Source: Candidatus Hydrogenedentota bacterium
GTDB taxonomy: Bacteria; Hydrogenedentota; Hydrogenedentia; Hydrogenedentales; SLHB01
Reading direction: 5' to 3'
Assembly (NCBI GenBank): GCA_003557825.1
Contig: PWNM01000096.1
Coordinates: 1-9,785 of the forward strand
DNA: 9,785 bases
Every line of letters begins with the position of its first letter. Position 1 is the stretch's first letter. Below the pieces are notes generated by a model. The model saw nothing but the letters and a program-made list of their open reading frames with translations, searched no databases and had not been told where the DNA came from. This document shows positions 8,066-9,785 of the stretch, in pieces. A program made the position numbers and the translations under genes.

Positions 8066-8106
8066 CAAGGGGTGCGGGTTCGACTGCCGGGAGCCCGCCG
8101 CACCGA
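8066..8106 (+). other. GC-rich stem-loop resembling an interrupted tRNA T-arm
   Basis: The 55-base gap between AIPR and mod contains GGTGCGG (8071-8077) perfectly complementary to CCGCACC (8098-8104), a 7-bp GC-rich stem with a 20-base loop. Read in another register it holds GCGGG (8074-8078), the consensus tRNA T-loop TTCGACT (8079-8085), an extra GCCGGGAG (8086-8093), then CCCGC (8094-8098), which pairs fully with GCGGG. Without the eight extra bases this would be a canonical T-arm followed by a 7-base acceptor-like strand (8099-8105) and an A. No matching 5' half of a tRNA is visible upstream and there is no CCA, so it is not a working tRNA gene. There is no T-run, so it is not a standard terminator. 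It may be a tRNA/tmRNA 3'-end remnant (for example an old attachment site), a hairpin controlling mod expression, or coincidence. Confidence 0.45.
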
Positions 8107-8119
8107 AAGTGAGCATAAT

Positions 8120-9785
8120 ATGGCCGCCAAAAAGAAAACGAAATCCGTTGAAGCGCTGAAGCACAAGGACAAGCGCACGAATATCCCGACGGAAGAGTTG
8201 CGCGACTTCGTCGCTGATGACGAACGCGCGCCGCAGACCATGCTCTATCCTCGCGATCCTTCTCTCGATCCGCAACTCGTCTGGAAAGGCAAGGACGAGC
8301 AGGACCGCGAAGACCTTGCCGCGCCCATCGTCCCCATCTACATCCAGGAAAAAATTCATCCGCAGGCCATCGTCGACGACCTTATCGCGCGCCATCCCAA
8401 ACCCGGATCGGGCGTCGCCGAACAGCGCGAACGCTATCAGCTCAATTTCTTTGCCGACTTCAATGGCGGTCCGGCTGACTTCGAACGAAAGGTCGAGTTT
8501 TACCTTCACGAACACAACTGGGCCAACCGCATGATTCTCGGTGACTCCCTTCTGGTCATGACCAGCCTCGCCGAAAAGGAAGGCCTCAAAGGCAAGGTAC
8601 AGACCATCTACATCGACCCGCCCTACGGCATCAAATTCGGCTCCAACTGGCAGGTCAGCACCCGTAAACGCGATGTCAAGGACGGCAAAGCCGAAGACGC
8701 CACCCGCCAGCCCGAACAAATCCGCGCCTTCCGCGACACGTGGAAACTCGGCATCCATTCCTACCTCGCCTACCTCCGCGACCGCCTCGTCGCCAGCCGC
8801 GAGTTGTTGACCGAGACGGGCAGCGTGTTCGTGCAGATCGGGGATGAGAACGTACACCTCGTGCGGTGCTTGATGGATGAGGTGTTCGGAAGTGAAAATT
8901 TCATTTGCCAGATCACGTTCAAAAAGACTGGGGGCTTTTCGGGCGATACCCTCGCTAGCATAAGCGATTTTGTAATCTGGTATGCGAAGAAAAAGCAAGA
9001 TCAGGGCAAGTTCATCGTAAAGTATAGACAACTATATTTACCGAAGGATCTTCGAGAAGGACCTGGCGAGCGCTATGCTTCGGTTGAGCTTTTTGACGGT
9101 GAGACAAGGCCGCTGACAAATGATGAGGCTGATAATCCGTCACTCATTCCTGAAGGTGCTAAACTTTTTCTTGGTGCACCACTTACATCCGATGGAGCTT
9201 CTGCCACTCCGCAGCGCTTTGAACTCGAAGGCAAGGCCTATTCTCCGCGAGCCAATCAGCACTGGAAGACTACTGTAGAGGGACTAACTCGCCTTGCAAA
9301 TGCGGGCCGTATTTTTCCGACTAGGAATTTCATAAACTATAAGCTCTATTTTGATGATTTCTCCGCAACGCCGATCTCCAATATATGGACCGACACGATG
9401 GGCACTGCCGAGCGGAACAAGGTATATGTGGTCCAAACCCAAGCCAAGATCATCCAGCGCTGCCTCCTGATGACCACCGACCCCGGCGATCTTGTCCTTG
9501 ATCCGACCTGCGGATCCGGCACGACGGCCTACGTCGCGGAGCAGTGGGGGAGACGGTGGATCACGATCGATACCAGCCGCGTCGCCTTGGCGTTGGCCCG
9601 TACACGTCTGATGTCGGCGCGGTATCCCTATTACCTACTCGCCGATTCGCCGGAAGGCATTCAGAAGGAGGCCGAAGTGACCGGCAAACTGCCGCCGGAT
9701 TACCCGACGGAGTACGACATCCGGAAGGGATTCGTCTACAAGCGCGTGCCGCACATCACGCTCAAGTCCATTGCCAACAACCCCG
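8120..9785 (+). CDS. mod: Type III restriction-modification DNA methyltransferase Mod, 3' partial
   Basis: The frame is open from ATG 8120 to the window end (555 codons and one base). It begins with a basic MAAKKKTKSVEALKHKDKR segment, familiar from Mod proteins paired with BPTD_3080-type Res. The catalytic motif YIDPPYG (164-170; DPPY at 8615-8626) comes before the S-adenosylmethionine-binding motif DPTCGSGTTA (461-470; from base 9500). This is the beta-class order of N6-adenine or N4-cytosine methyltransferases; DPPY plus the type III context favours N6-adenine. Residues about 255-425 between the motifs are probably the target-recognition region. The enzyme would methylate host sites and supply site recognition to Res. 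A weak GTGAG at 8109-8113 precedes the start; GTG 8072 in frame is possible but lies within the stem-loop and has no suitably spaced site. From memory such proteins are about 900-1000 residues, so roughly half is missing. GC3 falls sharply in the central region (see findings). Confidence 0.9.
   Translation, partial: MAAKKKTKSVEALKHKDKRTNIPTEELRDFVADDERAPQTMLYPRDPSLDPQLVWKGKDEQDREDLAAPIVPIYIQEKIHPQAIVDDLIARHPKPGSGVAEQRERYQLNFFADFNGGPADFERKVEFYLHEHNWANRMILGDSLLVMTSLAEKEGLKGKVQTIYIDPPYGIKFGSNWQVSTRKRDVKDGKAEDATRQPEQIRAFRDTWKLGIHSYLAYLRDRLVASRELLTETGSVFVQIGDENVHLVRCLMDEVFGSENFICQITFKKTGGFSGDTLASISDFVIWYAKKKQDQGKFIVKYRQLYLPKDLREGPGERYASVELFDGETRPLTNDEADNPSLIPEGAKLFLGAPLTSDGASATPQRFELEGKAYSPRANQHWKTTVEGLTRLANAGRIFPTRNFINYKLYFDDFSATPISNIWTDTMGTAERNKVYVVQTQAKIIQRCLLMTTDPGDLVLDPTCGSGTTAYVAEQWGRRWITIDTSRVALALARTRLMSARYPYYLLADSPEGIQKEAEVTGKLPPDYPTEYDIRKGFVYKRVPHITLKSIANNP

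Noticed and set aside
8066..8106. Functional tRNA gene
   Set aside because: Only a T-arm-like 3' segment is present, interrupted by eight bases, with no anticodon arm, D-arm or 5' acceptor strand upstream.
8072..8119. Upstream GTG start for mod at 8072
   Set aside because: The added residues would be encoded by the stem-loop, no correctly spaced Shine-Dalgarno precedes it, and the MAAKKKTKS start at 8120 looks like the family N-terminus.
8054..9031. Minus-strand ORF (325 codons) opposite mod
   Set aside because: It is antisense to the conserved N-terminal half of Mod, including DPPY, and has no domain signature.
1..9785. CRISPR array, insertion sequence or transposase gene
   Set aside because: I saw no regularly spaced direct repeats, terminal inverted repeats around a transposase, or transposase motifs on either strand.

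Overview
The window is a bacterial accessory region in which all five recognisable protein genes lie on the + strand and are packed head to tail. It reads as a restriction/defence island. The sequence has moderately high GC and bacterial-style ribosome binding sites. No phylogenetic marker is present, so I do not assign a taxon; an environmental or metagenomic bacterium is plausible but unproven. Both ends cut through genes: the first gene begins before base 1 and the last continues past base 9785.

Layout: (1) bases 3-1724, the C-terminal ~570 codons of a DUF2075/Schlafen-group-3-type nuclease-helicase; (2) bases 1725-1831, a short intergenic stretch with inverted repeats and possible tiny ORFs; (3) bases 1832-3280, a 482-residue protein ending in a DUF3883 PD-(D/E)XK nuclease-like domain; (4) bases 3287-6280, a 997-residue type III restriction Res subunit (superfamily 2 helicase plus nuclease, resembling the BPTD_3080 family); (5) bases 6280-8064, an AIPR-family (abortive infection phage resistance) protein with an N-terminal nuclease-like motif; (6) bases 8065-8119, a GC-rich stem-loop that resembles an interrupted tRNA T-arm; (7) bases 8120-9785, the first 555 codons of the cognate type III Mod DNA methyltransferase (DPPY motif, then DPTCGSG motif).

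How they may work together: Mod would recognise and methylate a DNA sequence and guide Res, which translocates on and cuts unmodified DNA. The DUF2075 helicase, the DUF3883 protein and the AIPR protein are accessory nuclease-like or helicase proteins in tight linkage. Four of the five genes carry a recognisable PD-(D/E)XK-like motif. Third-position GC differs: in small hand-counted samples res and mod are about 75% GC3, while the DUF2075 gene is about 52%, the DUF3883 gene 40% and AIPR 58%. This suggests a res-mod core into and around which other defence genes were recruited. Inside mod, the presumed target-recognition region is also compositionally foreign, as expected from specificity-domain exchange. 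I do not recognise this exact five-gene arrangement as a named defence system; whether it is conserved as a unit needs genome-neighbourhood searching.
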